A stretch of DNA of 64,000 nt from Jatrophihabitans sp035642535 (GCA_035642535.1 DASQSE010000094.1:28608-92607); one strand, 5' to 3'. Numbered from the stretch's first letter, positions 8,009-17,387 are shown. The notes: generated from the letters alone by a model not told the origin. Translations and numbers: made by a program.

Positions 8009-9040
8009 TCAGTGGTTGAGCAGCAGCCCGCCCTGTTGCCATTGCGGCCACGACACGTTCCAGTCGCCGAAGCCGTCCCAGCTCGGCATCGGCTTGCCGT
8101 CGGTGTGCGGGTAGATCGCAACGTCGCCGACCCGCGCGAAGCTGTAGTACCACTTCGCGGCATCCGTGAACAGGTTGGTGCAGCCGTTGGACGTGCTGGT
8201 CTGGCCGATCAGTCCGTTCCAGGGCGCAGCGTGGATGTACTCGCCGGAGCGGGTGATCCGCACCGACCAGTCGACGATCTCGTCGTAGCCGGGACCCTGC
8301 ATCCGCACTGCGCCCTGCGGCCGCAGCTTGTTGGTGCCGGGCGTGTCCTCGCCCTTCTGCATGACGACCTTCGTGCCGCTGTAGGTCGGCGTTGCCGCCG
8401 CGCCGAGCGACACCTTGATCGACTTCACGAAGTGGCCGTCGGAGGTAACCCGCATCCGGTGTGTCGCCGCGTTGACCGTGGAGATGTGCGCGGCGCCGAT
8501 GTGGAAGTCGAGCGAGGTGAGCCTGTTGTCGTAGACCAGGTTCTTGCCCGCGCTCAGGCCGCCGATGGGGATCTTGACGTGGACGTGTGAGTGCGCGGGC
8601 CAATACTGCTGCGTCCGGTAGTGCGCCTCGATCGTGTGCGAGTGCACCTCGTCCGCCGTCGGCTGCTCCCAGAACCACGCGCCGTTGACCGGGTGACCAT
8701 TGACCGTCACCTTTACCGCCTTGGTGAACGCCGTCGAGTTCGTCGGCCGCGGGCTGAAGAACAGCACGATCGGCATCCCGATGCCGTAGACCGCGCCGTC
8801 GCTGTTCAGCGAGTAAACGTGCACTGTCCGCTTGTGCTTGGGCGGTGCGGGCTTCGACGACGCCGAGGACGACGCCGAGGCGGACTCGGGCGGCTGCGTG
8901 GAACTGCTGGATCCCGACGGGGTTTCGAACTTCGTAACGGTCTGCTGCGGGCCGGGCGAGCCCGTGCACGCTGCGGTCAGGACCACGATCGCGCTGAGCC
9001 CGGCGAGCAACGCGAAGATTCGCTTACGCATGACCGTCAT
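8009..9040 (-). CDS. L,D-transpeptidase lipoprotein (YkuD domain), paralog 1
   Basis: Cell-wall enzyme of the class that makes 3-3 peptidoglycan cross-links. A signal sequence ends in a probable lipobox (VVLTAACTGS) and is followed by a Ser/Pro-rich spacer, an Ig-like region and a C-terminal YkuD domain. The mycobacterial LdtMt2 pattern is clear (GEYIHAAPWN), but the catalytic-cysteine motif reads STSNGCTNL (Cys about 287), with Asn in place of the His of SHGC. The tail ends in a Trp-rich strand. It lies 3 nt downstream of its paralog and 25 nt upstream of ftsY. The tandem pair suggests recent duplication; activity with the changed motif is untested. Confidence 0.85.
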   Translation of the reverse strand: MTVMRKRIFALLAGLSAIVVLTAACTGSPGPQQTVTKFETPSGSSSSTQPPESASASSSASSKPAPPKHKRTVHVYSLNSDGAVYGIGMPIVLFFSPRPTNSTAFTKAVKVTVNGHPVNGAWFWEQPTADEVHSHTIEAHYRTQQYWPAHSHVHVKIPIGGLSAGKNLVYDNRLTSLDFHIGAAHISTVNAATHRMRVTSDGHFVKSIKVSLGAAATPTYSGTKVVMQKGEDTPGTNKLRPQGAVRMQGPGYDEIVDWSVRITRSGEYIHAAPWNGLIGQTSTSNGCTNLFTDAAKWYYSFARVGDVAIYPHTDGKPMPSWDGFGDWNVSWPQWQQGGLLLNH

Positions 9041-9043
9041 GAT

Positions 9044-10021
9044 TCACGCCGTCGTGCTGACGAGGCCACCGGTCTGCCAGGTCGACCAGAGGACGTTCCA
9101 GTCGCCGTAGCCCATGCCGATCTGCATCGCAGGCCCATTCGCGTTCGGATACTCGACCACGTCACCAACTTCGAGGAAGTGATAGAGGGTCGCCGCGTTG
9201 TCGGGGAGCAGGTTGGTGCAGCCGTTCGACGAGTCGACCCCATTGTTGATGTTGCTGACGTTCCATGGCGCCGAGTGCAGGTACTCACCGCCATAGGTCA
9301 ATCGCTGCGTGTACTTGATGCCGCACTCGCTGTAGCCCGGCCCGCTCATACAGATGCTGACGCCTTTCTCCATGATCACCTTGATGCCGCGCGCGGTCGG
9401 TGTTTGCGACGCGCCCAGGGAAACGGGGAAGTCGAACTTCTTCCGGCCGTCACTGGTGACGGTGATGTGGTGCGTTATGTCGTTCACCACGGCGACGTTC
9501 TTCGGGCCGATGGAGAAGTCGAGGGTGAGGCTGTCGTTGTACGCCAGGTTCCCGCCGGCCGACAGGCCCTTGGCGGGGATGTCCACGTGCACGTTGGAGT
9601 GCGCCGGCCAGTAGTGCTCCGGGCGCCAGTGCGCCTCGATCGGGTAGCCCTTGTAATAGCTCGAATACTCGAAGTACCAGCCACCGTCGATCGGCTTGCC
9701 GTCGACAGTCACCTTCGTGGCGTCCTGCAACGCCTTGCCGCTCTTGATCTTGCGCGAGAAGAACGCGATCACCGGCATCCCGATGCCGTACTGCACGTTG
9801 TCGGCGTTCAGCGTCTTGATGTGCACCGGCTTCTTGGGCTTGGCGGGCTTCGTGTGCGTCGATGGGTCGGATGCGCCTTGTGAGACGGAGCCGCCCGGGG
9901 TCTCGATCGAGCCGGTTCCCTCGGTAGTGCTCGCTGACGAGCAGGCGGTCAGCGCGAGGGCGGCCACCCCGCAGAGCGCTACGGCGTGACGGGTCCAGCG
10001 CCAGTGGTGGGCCTTAAGCAC
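9044..10021 (-). CDS. L,D-transpeptidase lipoprotein (YkuD domain), paralog 2
   Basis: Paralog of the adjacent gene with the same layout: a clear lipobox (LALTACSS), spacer, Ig-like region and YkuD domain. The active-site region reads GGEYLHSAPWN, then DSSNGCTNL with Cys about 268, again with Asn replacing the SHGC His. Both C-termini share the pattern GYGDWNV-x-W-x-TWQTGG. It begins with GTG at 10021, 78 bp downstream of the smc stop, and is followed after 3 nt by paralog 1, so the two are co-transcribed. Expected to be anchored on the outer face of the membrane and to act on peptidoglycan stem peptides. Confidence 0.85.
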   Translation of the reverse strand: MLKAHHWRWTRHAVALCGVAALALTACSSASTTEGTGSIETPGGSVSQGASDPSTHTKPAKPKKPVHIKTLNADNVQYGIGMPVIAFFSRKIKSGKALQDATKVTVDGKPIDGGWYFEYSSYYKGYPIEAHWRPEHYWPAHSNVHVDIPAKGLSAGGNLAYNDSLTLDFSIGPKNVAVVNDITHHITVTSDGRKKFDFPVSLGASQTPTARGIKVIMEKGVSICMSGPGYSECGIKYTQRLTYGGEYLHSAPWNVSNINNGVDSSNGCTNLLPDNAATLYHFLEVGDVVEYPNANGPAMQIGMGYGDWNVLWSTWQTGGLVSTTA

Positions 10022-10099
10022 CCCATCACGTTAGGCGAACCGGTCTGCAGACGCCCAACCGGCGGAATTTTTTTCACAGAATGGCAACCAGCCGCGGCG

Positions 10100-13000
10100 C
10101 TAGACGACCTCTCGGAGCCGCTGGCTGATCACCTGCGTAACACCGTCGCCACGCATGGTGACACCGTACAAGGCGTCCGCGATCTCCATGGTCCGCTTCT
10201 GGTGCGTGATGAGGATGATCTGACTGCTCTCCCGCAACTGCTCGATCAGCTCCAGCAACCGGCCTAGGTTGATGTCGTCGAGCGCCGCCTCGACCTCGTC
10301 CATGACATAGAACGGGCTCGGGCGGGCGCGGAAGATCGCAACGAGCAGCGCGACCGCGACCAACGAGCGCTCGCCGCCGGACAGCAGCGACAGCCGCTTC
10401 ACCTTCTTCCCGGGCGGCCGTGCCTCGACGTCGATACCGGTCAGCAGCATGTCGTCCGGTTCGGTGAGAATCAGCCGGCCCTCGCCGCCCGGGAACAGCG
10501 CCCCGAACACCGTCTCGAACTCGCGGGCGACGTCGTGATACGCGTCGGTGAAGATCTCGAGGATGCGCTCGTCGACCTCGCGCACGACGGTCAACAGATC
10601 GCGCCGGGTCGCCTTGAGGTCCTCGAGCTGCGTCGACAGGAACTGGTGACGCTCCTCGAGCGCGGCGAACTCCTCCAGCGCGAGCGGGTTCACCTTGCCG
10701 AGCAGGGCGAGATCGCGTTCGGCGCGCCCGGCCCGTTTCTCCTGCACCGCGCGGTCATACGGACCGGGCTGCGGCGCCACGACCTGCTCGCCACGCTCGC
10801 GGGCCTGTTCGTACTCGGCCATCTCGATCGCGCTCGGCGGGCACAACTGATCAGGTCCGTACTCGGCCATCAGCGTCTCGACCTCGACGCCGTACTCCTC
10901 TACCGCGCGCGCCTCGTGCTGCTCGATGCGCAGCCGCTGTTCGGCGCGCATGACCTCGTCCCGGTGCACCGCGTCGGTGAGCTGCGCCAAGTCCTCGGAC
11001 AACTCACGGGTGCGGGCTCGCACCGCGGTCAGCTCCTGCTCGTGCGCCGCCCGGTCACGCTGCGCCGCGTCGCGCTCTGCTGCCGCGGCGGTGAGCGAAT
11101 CGGCGATGCGCGCGAGCACCGCGCGCGCCGCATCGCGCACCTCAGCCGCGACAACCGCGCCACGGGCGCGCCGTTCCCGAGCGTCCTGTTGCCGACGTCG
11201 CGCCTCGCGCTCGGCCTCGGCGGCGCGCACCAGCTGATCGGCGCGGCCTTGCACGTTGCGCACCCGCTCCTCGACGGTGCGGACGGTCAGCCGCGCGTCC
11301 ATCTCGGTCTGTCGCGCCTCGCCGACCCGAGCCTGCAGCGTGTCGCGCGCCGAGGTGTCCGGCTCCTGCGGCTCGTCCGAGGCCGCCTCGGCCAGCCGCA
11401 GCCGCTCCTCCAGTTCGGTCAGGCCGGCGAGGTCACGGTCGCGCGTTTCGTCCACCTGGGCGCGAGTCTGATCGAGACGGGCCGCCTCGGCGCCGGCCGA
11501 CCGCGCGACCTGGCCGAGTTGCGCCAACCGCTCCGCCACAGCGGACAGCTTGGCGTCGGACTCGTGCAGTGCCTCGAGTGCGGCCTCGACCTCGGCGCGC
11601 CGCTCCGCCAACTCGGCGCGCGCCTCGGTGAGCTGGCTGTCCGCGCGCTCGTGCCGGGCGGCCGCCTCGTCGGCCTTCTGCCGCGCCTCGTCCACGGCGG
11701 CGCTGATCTCGATCGCCGACGGGGTCGACGCCGAGCCGCCCGACGACCAGTGCGGGCCGAGGAGGTCCCCATCGGCGGTGACGGCGCGGATGTCGGGGTG
11801 GTCGGCGACCAGGCTCGCGGCGGCCGCGAGATCGGCGACGACGGCGACGCGGTCGAGTGCGGCCGTGACGCACGACCGCAACGCAGGAGGCGCTTGGACG
11901 ACGTCGAGGGCCCAGACGCTGCCGACCGGCAGCGTGGGCAGCGGCCGGCTCGGCGGCGGGTCGCCGGGCGCGCCGATCACCAGCCCGGCCCGGCCGCCGT
12001 CGTCGAGCTTCAGGGTCTCGAGCGCCGCAACCGCGTCGCTGGTCGAATCGACCATCACCGCGTCCGCGATCGCACCGAGCGCGCCGGCAACGGCAGCCTC
12101 GTGGCCGGGCTTCACGGTGAGCAGCGCCGCCACCGACCCGACCACACCCGGCAGCCGGGAGCCGGCCGTCAGCAGGGCGGCGGTGCCGTCCTTGCGGGTC
12201 AGGCCGACGACGAGGGCGTCCGCCCGAGCGGTCCACGTCGAGCGATCCCGCTCTGCCTCGCGCTCGGCCTCGGCCAGCTCGCGGACTCGCGCATCGGCCA
12301 TCTCGAAGGCAGCGACCGCGTTCTCGTGCCGGGTGTCGAGGCCGAGCTCTCCGGCGTCGAGCACGCCGACCTCGGACTGCACGCGGGTGAGCTCGTTCTC
12401 CGCCTGCTCCGCCCGCTCCCGGGCATCGGCCGCCGCGGCCGCGAGCCGGGCGCCTTCGTCCGCACCGGCGGTGGCGCGGGTACGCAGCGCGTTGACCTGA
12501 CCGGTGAGCTTCGCCAATCCCTCGCGGCGGTCGGCGACCGCACGCACCGCAGCAACTACCGCGTGCTGTGCCTCGGCCAGCTCGCGCTCCAGCGCCTGCC
12601 GTTCGGCCACCACCTCGGCCAGCTCCGCCTGCGCGTTGTCGAGCTCTGCGCGCAGCTGGGTCTCCGTCCGCCGCACGTCGGCGGCCTCCGCCTCCAGGTC
12701 GGCCGGATCACGTCCGACGCGGACGTCCTCGGGCTCCTCGGCGAGATGCCGGGCTCGCTCGGCCGCCAGCGATGCCATGCCGCGGAACCGCTCGTCGAGA
12801 GCTGTGAGTCGGTACCACGTGTCCTGGGTGCGGGCGAGGTTCGGCGCGTCCGCGGCGAGTTGGCTCTCCAACTCGGCCTCGCGTTGCCGGGTCGCTGCGA
12901 GCGCCGCCTCGACCTCGGCGCGACGCGCCCGGATCGCTTCCTCGTCGGCGACCTCGCGCTCGAGTTCGGTGCGCAGCACGAGCAGGTCGTCGGCGAGCAG

Positions 13001-13684
13001 CCGCAGCCGCGAATCGCGAAGTTCGGCCTGCACGCCGGCGGCCCGGCGCGCGATCTCGGCCTGCTTGCCGAGCGGTTTGAGTTGGCGGCGCAACTCCGCG
13101 GTGAGATCGGTCAACCGGGTGAGGTTGGCCTGCATCGCGTCCAGCTTGCGCAGCGCCTTCTCCTTGCGCTTGCGGTGCTTGAGGACGCCGGCCGCCTCCT
13201 CGATGAAGCCGCGTCGCTCCTCCGGCCGAGCCTGGAGGATCGCGTCGAGCTGGCCCTGCCCGACGATCACGTGCATTTCGCGGCCTATGCCGGAGTCGGA
13301 GAGCAGCTCTTGAATGTCCAGCAGACGCGCGGCCTGGCCGTTGATCTCGTACTCGCTGGTGCCCTCGCGAAACATCCGACGGGTGATCGACACCTCGGTG
13401 TAGTCGATGGGCAGCGCGTTGTCGCTGTTGTCGATGGTGAGCGTGACTTCGGCACGGCCGAGCGGCGGGCGGCCTGCGGTGCCGGCGAAGATGACGTCTT
13501 CCATCTTGCCGCCGCGCAGGGCCTTCGCGCCCTGCTCGCCGAGGACCCAGGCGATCGCGTCGACGACGTTGCTCTTACCCGAGCCGTTGGGGCCGACGAC
13601 GGTCGTGATACCGGGTTCGAACCGCAGCGTGGTTGCCGAGGCGAAGGACTTGAAACCCCGTAGCGTCAGCGACTTGAGATGCAT
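10100..13684 (-). CDS. smc: Chromosome segregation protein SMC
   Basis: ATPase of the bacterial condensin that compacts and segregates chromosomes; partners are ScpA and ScpB, not seen here. At 1194 residues it is full length. Walker A GPNGSGKSN is at 31-39, a long coiled coil follows, a hinge at about 500-660 (starting near LPGVVGSVAALLTV), a second coiled coil, then the ABC signature LSGGERSLVAVALL and Walker B FYVMDEVEAALDD. Start ATG 13684. In M. tuberculosis smc lies next to ftsY on one side and fpg/rnc on the other; the same surroundings hold here. Long open frames on the opposite strand are GC-driven shadows. Confidence 0.97.
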   Translation of the reverse strand: MHLKSLTLRGFKSFASATTLRFEPGITTVVGPNGSGKSNVVDAIAWVLGEQGAKALRGGKMEDVIFAGTAGRPPLGRAEVTLTIDNSDNALPIDYTEVSITRRMFREGTSEYEINGQAARLLDIQELLSDSGIGREMHVIVGQGQLDAILQARPEERRGFIEEAAGVLKHRKRKEKALRKLDAMQANLTRLTDLTAELRRQLKPLGKQAEIARRAAGVQAELRDSRLRLLADDLLVLRTELEREVADEEAIRARRAEVEAALAATRQREAELESQLAADAPNLARTQDTWYRLTALDERFRGMASLAAERARHLAEEPEDVRVGRDPADLEAEAADVRRTETQLRAELDNAQAELAEVVAERQALERELAEAQHAVVAAVRAVADRREGLAKLTGQVNALRTRATAGADEGARLAAAAADARERAEQAENELTRVQSEVGVLDAGELGLDTRHENAVAAFEMADARVRELAEAEREAERDRSTWTARADALVVGLTRKDGTAALLTAGSRLPGVVGSVAALLTVKPGHEAAVAGALGAIADAVMVDSTSDAVAALETLKLDDGGRAGLVIGAPGDPPPSRPLPTLPVGSVWALDVVQAPPALRSCVTAALDRVAVVADLAAAASLVADHPDIRAVTADGDLLGPHWSSGGSASTPSAIEISAAVDEARQKADEAAARHERADSQLTEARAELAERRAEVEAALEALHESDAKLSAVAERLAQLGQVARSAGAEAARLDQTRAQVDETRDRDLAGLTELEERLRLAEAASDEPQEPDTSARDTLQARVGEARQTEMDARLTVRTVEERVRNVQGRADQLVRAAEAEREARRRQQDARERRARGAVVAAEVRDAARAVLARIADSLTAAAAERDAAQRDRAAHEQELTAVRARTRELSEDLAQLTDAVHRDEVMRAEQRLRIEQHEARAVEEYGVEVETLMAEYGPDQLCPPSAIEMAEYEQARERGEQVVAPQPGPYDRAVQEKRAGRAERDLALLGKVNPLALEEFAALEERHQFLSTQLEDLKATRRDLLTVVREVDERILEIFTDAYHDVAREFETVFGALFPGGEGRLILTEPDDMLLTGIDVEARPPGKKVKRLSLLSGGERSLVAVALLVAIFRARPSPFYVMDEVEAALDDINLGRLLELIEQLRESSQIILITHQKRTMEIADALYGVTMRGDGVTQVISQRLREVV

Positions 13685-13792
13685 CGCGGAGGACCCTACC
13701 TCGGCTCTCCGGGACAGCCACGAGGCCGCGCCGTAACGGCGCGAACGCGCGCAAAAATAAGGCCCTGAGCCGTGGCACCCCGTGGGGTGGCG

Positions 13793-13978
13793 TCAGGCCA
13801 GGGCGGGCTCTGCCGACTCGGCGATGCGGTGGAGCTCGAGGTCGAGCTCAGCGCTGCCTTCGCGGAGACGAGTTACCTCGGCTTCGAGTTCACTCACCTT
13901 GCGACGCAGGCGAGCAACCTCGATTGCGAGTGCTTGTTCCCCAGGCGAGCCGACGTAACCCATGAGGGCGCGTGCCAT
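13793..13978 (-). CDS. Small conserved coiled-coil protein
   Basis: A 61-residue protein starting MARALMGYVGSPGEQALAIE and continuing as a heptad-rich helix with alternating Leu/Val and charged residues (VARLRRKVSELEAEVTRLRE). ATG 13978 is preferred because GAAGGG lies 8 nt upstream; an in-frame start at 14116 would add a basic, low-complexity leader. No enzymatic motif is seen. It lies between mutM and smc in the same direction. Coiled-coil proteins opening with ALMGYVG are, as I recall, common in actinobacteria, but I know no established function. Confidence 0.65.
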   Translation of the reverse strand: MARALMGYVGSPGEQALAIEVARLRRKVSELEAEVTRLREGSAELDLELHRIAESAEPALA

Positions 13979-14157
13979 ATGGCGACCCTTCACTTCCCTG
14001 CGCGTCCCGTCGCCTAGATCGTCCCGGTGCGACGCGGATCGCTGCCGTTGTTTTTTACGGAGGCGGGAGGGGCCAAACCCTTTAGCAGGGCGGGCGGGGG
14101 CTCCCGTCGGTGTCACCCCATCGTTCCACTACGGTCACGACCGGTCAACACCGCATA

Positions 14158-14171
14158 CCCGGCGAGCCGGG
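14158..14171. terminator. Possible terminator hairpin after mutM
   Basis: CCCGGC-GA-GCCGGG forms a perfect 6-bp stem 4 nt beyond the mutM stop codon region. No U-run follows on the minus strand, so intrinsic termination is uncertain. Confidence 0.35.
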
Positions 14172-14175
14172 CTAT

Positions 14176-15075
14176 TCAGGCGATCTTCCTAAGAATCGGT
14201 CGCGGTGGACGCTGGCAGGTCGGGCAGAAGAAGCTCGAACGGTTCATGAACGCCGCCCGGCGGATCGCGGTGCCGCACCGCGGGCAGGGCTGCCCGTCGC
14301 GCCCGTACACGGCCAAGGAGCGGTCGAAGTACCCGCTCTCGCCGTTGACGTTGACATACAGCGCGTCGAACGAGGTCCCGCCGGCGCGTAGCGCCTCGTT
14401 CAGCACCTCGCGCACGTCGGCGAGCATCCGTGCGACGACCGGCCGGGTCAGCGCCGACGTGCGCCGGGCCCAGTGCAACCGCGCCCGCCAGAGCGCCTCG
14501 TCGGCGTAGATGTTGCCGACTCCGGAGATCAACGACTGATCGAGCAGTGCTCGCTTGATCTCGCTGTCCCGGCGGCGCAGCCGAGCGGCGAACTGCGCGT
14601 CCTCGAAATGCGGGTCGATCGGGTCGCGGGCGATGTGGGCGATCTTCGCCGGCACGAGCTCGGTCGGCCGATCGACTGCGGGCACGAGCTGATCGAGCAG
14701 GACGCCACCGAACGTCCGCTGGTCGACGAAGCGCAACTCGGGCCCGTCGTCGGCGAAGGTGAAGCGCACGTGCAGGTGCTTCTCCTGCGCGGCGGCCTCC
14801 GGTCGGAGCAGGAACTGCCCACTCATGCCGAGGTGCCCGATGACGCACTCCCCATCGGCGCCGTCCGGGCCGCCGAGCGGCAGCCAGAGGTACTTCCCGC
14901 GCCGCGACGCGGCCCGCACCGTACGCCCGGTCAGACGCGCGGCGAGATCGGCGCCGCCGCCGGCGTGCCGGCGCACCGCGCGTGGGTGGCGGACCTCCAC
15001 GGTGGCGATCGTCCGGCCCGCGACCCAGCGCTGCAGGCCGGCGCGAACCGTCTCGACCTCAGGGAGTTCGGGCAA
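14176..15075 (-). CDS. mutM: Formamidopyrimidine-DNA glycosylase
   Basis: Base-excision repair enzyme that removes 8-oxoguanine and formamidopyrimidines and nicks the abasic site. The start must be TTG 15075, because it gives (M)PELPEVETVRAGL and the proline after the initiator is the catalytic nucleophile in this family; an upstream ATG at 15129 would bury it. Later features are a conserved Lys in the N-terminal domain (RGKYLWLPL), the helix-two-turn-helix, and a C-terminal zinc finger CPRCG...CPTCQR. About 299 residues. It lies 14 nt after rnc, as in mycobacteria (rnc-fpg). Confidence 0.95.
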   Translation of the reverse strand: MPELPEVETVRAGLQRWVAGRTIATVEVRHPRAVRRHAGGGADLAARLTGRTVRAASRRGKYLWLPLGGPDGADGECVIGHLGMSGQFLLRPEAAAQEKHLHVRFTFADDGPELRFVDQRTFGGVLLDQLVPAVDRPTELVPAKIAHIARDPIDPHFEDAQFAARLRRRDSEIKRALLDQSLISGVGNIYADEALWRARLHWARRTSALTRPVVARMLADVREVLNEALRAGGTSFDALYVNVNGESGYFDRSLAVYGRDGQPCPRCGTAIRRAAFMNRSSFFCPTCQRPPRPILRKIA

Positions 15076-15089
15076 GGCGGGCCGTGCGC

Positions 15090-15803
15090 TCAGTCGGCGA
15101 CCGGAAAGCGCCCCGAGATCGTCCGCCAAGCAGTCTCCGCGGCGAGTTGCTCGGCCTCTTTCTTGCTGCTTCCGGTCGAGGCCGGGAACAGCTCACCGGC
15201 GACCTGCGCCTGCGCGGTGAATGTCTTTTCGTGGTCGGGCCCGGACGCTGTCATGGCGTACTCGGGCACCCCGAGGCCGCGCTCGGCGGTCAGCTCCTGC
15301 AGGCTCGTCTTCCAGTCCAGGCCGGCGCCGATCCTGGCGACGTCGTCGAGCAATTCGTCGAACAGCGCGTGGATGACGCGGCCGGCCTCGTCGAGGCCGT
15401 GCTCGAGATAGATCGCACCGAAAACGGCCTCGAGCGTGTCGGCCAGGATGCTTGATTTGTCGCGTCCGCCAGTGCCCTCCTCGCCGCGGCCGAGCAGGAC
15501 GAACACACCGAGGCCGTCCGCGCCGATGCGGCGGGCCACCCCGGCGAGTGCGCGCATGTTGACCACCGACGCGCGCAGCTTGGCGAGCCGGCCTTCGGTC
15601 AGGTCTGGATGGCCGCGGTAGAGCGCCTCCGTGACGACGATGCCGAGCACGGCGTCACCGAGAAACTCGAGTCGCTCGTTGTGCGGCAGGCCGCCATGCT
15701 CATACGCATAGGAACGGTGCGTCAGCGCGCGGCGAAGCAGCGGCGCGTCGATCTCGACCCCCAGGGCCTCCGCGAGCCCCTGTTGGTCCGCTGGCTCCCG
15801 CAT
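15090..15803 (-). CDS. rnc: Ribonuclease III
   Basis: Double-strand-specific endoribonuclease for rRNA processing and RNA turnover. The RIII signature is NERLEFLGDAVLG near residue 40-52 with the conserved acidic residues, and later DTLEAVFGAIYLEHG. A double-stranded-RNA-binding domain occupies the C-terminal 70 residues (from SLQELTAERG to KKEAEQLAAETAW). Start ATG 15803 gives MREPADQQGLAEAL and a 237-residue protein; a longer frame to 15896 would overlap rpmF. It lies 19 nt downstream of rpmF. Confidence 0.95.
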   Translation of the reverse strand: MREPADQQGLAEALGVEIDAPLLRRALTHRSYAYEHGGLPHNERLEFLGDAVLGIVVTEALYRGHPDLTEGRLAKLRASVVNMRALAGVARRIGADGLGVFVLLGRGEEGTGGRDKSSILADTLEAVFGAIYLEHGLDEAGRVIHALFDELLDDVARIGAGLDWKTSLQELTAERGLGVPEYAMTASGPDHEKTFTAQAQVAGELFPASTGSSKKEAEQLAAETAWRTISGRFPVAD

Positions 15804-15822
15804 GCTCTGCACGGATGGGTGA

Positions 15823-16002
15823 TCAGACTGCGAGGACCTGCTTGCCGTTGTATTGACCGCAATTGGAACAAGCGGTGTGCGGTCGCACCATCGCACCGCA
15901 CGCGCGGTTCGGGCAGCGCACCAAGGTCGGGGCCGAGGTCTTCCACTGCGACCGGCGTGCCCGGGTGTTGCTACGCGACATCCTCCGCTTCGGTACAGCC
16001 AC
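15823..16002 (-). CDS. rpmF: 50S ribosomal protein L32
   Basis: A 59-residue ribosomal protein. The sequence opens (M)AVPKRRMSRSNTRARRSQWK, the classic L32 N-terminus, and ends with a zinc-binding ribbon: CPNRAC...CSNCGQYNGKQVLAV. GTG 16002 is the only start giving a normal N-terminus and lies 5 nt after the yceD stop. yceD-rpmF-rnc is a widespread bacterial gene order. The four Cys indicate the zinc-dependent form. Confidence 0.96.
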   Translation of the reverse strand: MAVPKRRMSRSNTRARRSQWKTSAPTLVRCPNRACGAMVRPHTACSNCGQYNGKQVLAV

Positions 16003-16007
16003 GTCGT

Positions 16008-16580
16008 CTACTCCTGACTCTTCATCCGGTCCAGCGCTGCCCAGCGCGGGTCGATCACCTCGTGCGCGTGCTCGGCCGGCAGGTCGTCCAACCGTTGCCC
16101 GCACGTCGGGCACAGGCCGGCACAGTCCGGTCGGCACAGCGGAGTCCAGGGCAGACCCAAGACGACCGCGTCGCGCACCACCGGCTCGACGTCGAGCAGC
16201 TCGCCGTCGATCCGGTGGACCTCGTCCCGCTCCGTCGTCTCGTCGGTCGCGCTGTGCGGGTAAGCGAACAGCTCGCAGACGTCGACGCGCAGCTCGTCGG
16301 AGATCGGATCGAGGCACCGCCCGCACTGGCCGGAGATCGGCGCCGTGACCGTGCCCGTGACGAGCACGCCCTCGGTGGCCGACTCGAGCCGGAGATCCAG
16401 CGCGAGCGAAGCGCCTTCCGACACCCCCACGAGATCAAGCCCAAGCCCCGCAGGCGCGGGAACAGAACGCCGATAATCTCGCAGCGAACCTGCTTGGCGG
16501 CCGAGCTCGCGCAGATCAAAAATGAACGGGTTGCGCTCGGCTTGCTGGCGCCGGGATGTCGGTGTGGTGTTCTCAGGCAT
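16008..16580 (-). CDS. yceD: YceD/DUF177 family protein
   Basis: Member of the DUF177 family, linked in other bacteria and chloroplasts to 23S rRNA accumulation. The 190-residue protein has an N-terminal basic stretch, then NPFIFDLRELGR, a central beta region with a CGRC motif, a run of acidic residues, and the C-terminal zinc-like cluster CRPDCAGLCPTCGQRL. Location immediately upstream of rpmF is the family's hallmark. The M. tuberculosis counterpart is Rv2926c, next to rnc. Confidence 0.93.
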   Translation of the reverse strand: MPENTTPTSRRQQAERNPFIFDLRELGRQAGSLRDYRRSVPAPAGLGLDLVGVSEGASLALDLRLESATEGVLVTGTVTAPISGQCGRCLDPISDELRVDVCELFAYPHSATDETTERDEVHRIDGELLDVEPVVRDAVVLGLPWTPLCRPDCAGLCPTCGQRLDDLPAEHAHEVIDPRWAALDRMKSQE

Positions 16581-16635
16581 GCGAGGACGAACTAGATCGG
16601 GTCGAAATCGCTAGTAACCCTATCTCAGGGACAGC

Positions 16636-17367
16636 TCATGCCGAAATCGGCGGCCACTCTCCGGCTTCGTGATCCTCGCGCCGACCGTCAGCGCTCCACG
16701 ATCCTGCCCGCCGCTGGCGCAGCGCTGCCCTGCCCTGTTCGGCGGTGCTCGCCGCCTTGTGCAGGACCGCGGACAGCTCATCCAGCGTCCGTTCGGCGTA
16801 GTCCTCGGCATCAGCTGTGAGTTTCGTGGCGTATCGCTCGGCGTCGACGCGCGCGTCATGGGCGTAGCGGTCGGCCTCGGCGCGGATGCGGGAGTCGTAC
16901 TGCCGGGCTTCGGCGCTCACCTGGGCCTGGTAGCTCTCCGCGTCGTCGCGCAGCGCGGCAGCCGCAGCCGCGGCGGCCTGGTGCACGGTGGTCGCGGCGA
17001 CCAACTGGGCGTGCTCCTCGCGCGCCGCGGCCAGCACCTCGGCGGCTTGGGCCTGCGCATCCGCGTCCACCTGCTCGGCGCGGTGCTGGGCGTCGGCGAG
17101 GATCGTGTCCGCGTCGACGACCGCGCCGGCCTTCGTCTCGGCGGCGGCCTCGTAGGCAGCTTTGAGCAGCCGCTCGCGGGTGGCGATGACGGTGCGCGCT
17201 TCGTCCATCTCCGGCGGCAGGACCTCGCGCAGTTCGTCGAGCAGATCCAGCACGTGTTCGCGGGGCAGCACGCAGGACGCCGACATGGGCAGTGCGCGGG
17301 CAGTTTCGACGAGCTCGACGAGCTCGGTCAGCAATTCATCGGCGCGGCGCAAGGCTTCATCTGTCAC
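16636..17367 (-). CDS. sepIVA: DivIVA-like septation protein SepIVA
   Basis: DivIVA-family coiled-coil protein of about 243 residues. The N-terminal third has LPREHVLDLLDELREVLP, like the DivIVA-domain segment; a long Ala/Asp/Glu-rich coiled coil with many AEQVDADAQAQ-type heptads follows, then a short basic tail. The mycobacterial ortholog Rv2927c (SepIVA), essential for septation, occupies the same place beside yceD and rnc, so orthology rests on synteny plus architecture. GTG 17367 gives MTDEALRRADELLTEL and has GGTGG upstream; a start at 17457 would overlap coaD. Confidence 0.85.
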   Translation of the reverse strand: MTDEALRRADELLTELVELVETARALPMSASCVLPREHVLDLLDELREVLPPEMDEARTVIATRERLLKAAYEAAAETKAGAVVDADTILADAQHRAEQVDADAQAQAAEVLAAAREEHAQLVAATTVHQAAAAAAAALRDDAESYQAQVSAEARQYDSRIRAEADRYAHDARVDAERYATKLTADAEDYAERTLDELSAVLHKAASTAEQGRAALRQRRAGSWSADGRREDHEAGEWPPISA

Positions 17368-17387
17368 GTGACACCACCCCGGTTTCG

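Noticed and set aside
10535..13663. Open frame of 1042 codons on the plus strand opposite smc
   Set aside because: The smc frame on the other strand has full Walker A, hinge, signature and Walker B motifs. The opposite frame is Arg/Leu/Gly-rich with no domain, as expected from GC-rich third positions.
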